Of a DNA stretch of 64,000 nucleotides, positions 62,591-64,000 are shown piece after piece. The position numbers were made by a program, and so were the translations under genes. The stretch lies in contig NZ_RCUY01000005.1 of the NCBI RefSeq assembly GCF_003667575.1, forward strand, positions 372,001 to 436,000. The letters run 5' to 3'. This DNA is from Mycetocola lacteus. Lineage in GTDB: Bacteria > Actinomycetota > Actinomycetes > Actinomycetales > Microbacteriaceae. The notes under the pieces were generated by a model. The model made no database searches. It was not told the DNA's origin and saw only the letters and a program-made list of their open reading frames with translations. Position 1 is the first letter of the stretch. The number at the start of each line of letters is the position of its first letter.

Positions 62591-63595
62591 GTGACCATCG
62601 CCCCCAGCCCCACCGAGACCGCCGCGCCCGCCACTGCCACGACCACCGCGGCCGGGTCAGAGGCATCCGGCACGACCACGCCCACCGCCGCGGAGACCCT
62701 GCTGGCCGGACACCGGGTGCCCCGGGTGGGCCTCGGTGCCGCGCGGCTGACCGCGGGTGATGGGTGGGGTGTCCCCGCCGATCCCGAGGTTCCGCGGGCG
62801 CTATTGCGCGCGGCCCTCGATGCGGGAATCCGCTATGTGGACACCGCGGATGCGCTGGGCCCCGGCGTGAGCGAGGGCATCATCGGCGATGTGGTGGGCA
62901 ATCGGGACGACATCCTGGTCTCGACCAAGGTCGGGATGCTGCGTCCCGCGCAGGATCGCTGGGGTATCCTCGGCCAGCCCGACTACCTGCGTCACGCCGT
63001 GCACGCCTCGCTGCACCGGCTCCAGCGCGAGCGCATCGACCTGCTGTTTCTACACCGAATCGACCCGGAGGTGCCGCTCGCCGATCAGCTGGGGGCCCTC
63101 GCCGAGCTGCGTGATCAGGGCAAGATCGGCCACATCGGGCTGAGCGAACCCACGCTGGAACAGCTGGATGCCGCCCTTGCGATTGAACCCATCGCCGCCG
63201 TACAGAGCCTCTATAACGTGGCCGCTCGGCAGAACGCCCCGATAATCGAACGTCTGGGCGAGCGGGCAATCCCGTTCATCGCCTACTGGCCGCTGATCGG
63301 CCGCGGACTGCCCGCCGATACCCACGACCGGGTGTTCGCGGCCCTCGACCCCGCCGCCCGCGCGCACCAGACCAGCGTGCAGTCCATCGCCCTCGCCTGG
63401 ATCTTCCACACCGTGCCCGACGGCCTCGCCGTGGTGGGCAGCCGGAACCCGGCACACCTCCGCGACAACCTGGAGGCCACCGCGATCACGCTGAGCGCCG
63501 AGGAGGTCACGGGCATCTCCGCGGCGGTCACCGAGGCACTCGACGGCTTCGTTTTTCATCCTCGGCACAGCCCGCACTCCACATCGCGGGCATGA
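62591..63595 (+). CDS. Aldo/keto reductase lacking the catalytic Tyr
   Basis: A 334-residue AKR. Residues 1-38 are a Thr/Ala/Ser-rich extension. Asp (VDTADALG, about residue 80), Lys (LVSTKVG) and His (DLLFLHRID) of the tetrad are present, but the Tyr expected in D-T-A-x-x-Y-G is Leu (GAT GCG CTG GGC). The C-terminal cofactor region GLAVVGSRNPAHLRDN is intact. NADPH binding seems likely; normal ketone reduction is doubtful without the Tyr. GTG start with GAGGGA upstream. The next gene is an M20 amidohydrolase 96 bp on, perhaps co-transcribed. Confidence 0.85.
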   Translation: MTIAPSPTETAAPATATTTAAGSEASGTTTPTAAETLLAGHRVPRVGLGAARLTAGDGWGVPADPEVPRALLRAALDAGIRYVDTADALGPGVSEGIIGDVVGNRDDILVSTKVGMLRPAQDRWGILGQPDYLRHAVHASLHRLQRERIDLLFLHRIDPEVPLADQLGALAELRDQGKIGHIGLSEPTLEQLDAALAIEPIAAVQSLYNVAARQNAPIIERLGERAIPFIAYWPLIGRGLPADTHDRVFAALDPAARAHQTSVQSIALAWIFHTVPDGLAVVGSRNPAHLRDNLEATAITLSAEEVTGISAAVTEALDGFVFHPRHSPHSTSRA

Positions 63596-63691
63596 TCCAT
63601 CCCCGGGTTACCGCCCGGGTTGACGGCCACGATCCGCTCACACTTCCACTCATTTCCGCCTCCCGAACACCCCGCGCAAAGGACTCCACCG

Positions 63692-64000
63692 ATGACCACC
63701 GATCCGCTCGACACCTACCTCGCCTACGGCCAGCGCTCACTCACCCCCGCCCCGATCGGAGAGGCCGAATCGGCCTTCGCCGGAGCCCGCGCAGACATTC
63801 ACGCGCGCATCGCCGCCCGAATCGAGGGGCTGCGACCGCGCCTGCACGAGTTTGCCGTGGACCTCTACCACCACCCCGAGCTGGGTTTTGAGGAGCACCG
63901 CAGCGTGCAGAAGATCGCCGAGCTGCTGGCCGAAGAGGGTGTGGAGACCGAGGTGGGTGTGTTCGGACTGCCCACCGCGTTTGTGGCACACGCCGGTTCC
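63692..64000 (+). CDS. M20-family amidohydrolase, N-terminal part
   Basis: The first 103 codons; the gene continues beyond the window. RIEGLRPRLHEFAVDLYHHPELGFEEHRS (in two blocks) carries the His-Pro-Glu-Leu-Gly-Phe-Glu-Glu segment typical of M20 peptidase/aminoacylase family metal enzymes (hippurate hydrolase or AbgA/AbgB-like), and LAEEGVETEVGVFGLPTAFVA follows. It should hydrolyse N-acylated amino acids or related amides in the cytoplasm. The metal ligands lie beyond the end. ATG start; the AAAGGA upstream is about 10 nt away. Confidence 0.85.
   Translation, partial: MTTDPLDTYLAYGQRSLTPAPIGEAESAFAGARADIHARIAARIEGLRPRLHEFAVDLYHHPELGFEEHRSVQKIAELLAEEGVETEVGVFGLPTAFVAHAGS

Overview
The window is high-GC (roughly 65-70% by eye), densely packed DNA from an actinobacterium. 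I infer Microbacteriaceae or a close relative from the GC content, leaderless-style promoters, NarL/DesK-type two-component genes, LAxTG cell-wall sorting, an IF3 gene with an ATT start, and HrpB, PheST and IF3-L35-L20 proteins of actinobacterial type. Core genes sit in GC-rich stretches. Accessory genes at about 23.2-24.2 kb and 30-41 kb are visibly lower in GC and codon bias.

Layout. 0-4.9 kb: redox enzymes (zinc alcohol dehydrogenase end, aldo/keto reductase, SDR), a large uncharacterised protein and a secreted protein. 4.9-9.2 kb: a membrane acyltransferase, and a dedA-histidine kinase-response regulator operon whose promoter shares a composite element with the acyltransferase promoter. 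9.4-12.1 kb: a sortase substrate with a Pro-Asp repeat stalk, then an auxiliary tryptophanyl-tRNA synthetase gene behind a complete ribosome-mediated attenuator (leader peptide with three Trp codons in a row). 12.1-20.2 kb: one long operon of RpiR regulator, metallophosphoesterase, sugar/glycerophosphate-type ABC importer and HAD phosphatase. 20.3-29.9 kb: HrpB helicase, a DUF5677-like accessory gene, a lipoprotein, oleate hydratase, and a fused acyltransferase-CapA protein.

30.0-35.8 kb: a compact RiPP-type locus, the best candidate for an undescribed system. It has an unannotated 41-residue Ser/Thr-containing, Cys-free precursor candidate, an intercistronic hairpin, two divergent YcaO proteins that both end in P-x-P-[HY]-A, and an MFS exporter. 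No dehydrogenase or protease is present. 35.8-41.2 kb: small island genes (DUF3892, a zinc ribbon), then a four-gene ABC-three-component (ABC-3C) conflict operon whose small membrane protein and C-terminal component share a GD-x-N repeat motif, then a nonsense-inactivated pseudogene and tRNA-Pro(GGG). 41.4-51.1 kb: a P-loop kinase, an acetyl xylan esterase, two tandem SGNH hydrolases, a Nudix-NYN fusion, a membrane-anchored esterase and a family of paralogous membrane-anchored unknowns. 51.2-64 kb: housekeeping (pheST, glutamate-type ABC importer, SpoU methyltransferase, infC-rpmI-rplT, DUF1844), an aldo/keto reductase and the start of an M20 amidohydrolase.

A recurring theme is that several accessory cassettes (auxiliary trpS, the DUF5677 gene, ABC-3C) lie directly beyond the end of a conserved gene and are followed on the far side by a diverged copy of that gene's 3' end or terminator. 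I see no integrase, transposase or CRISPR array in the window.
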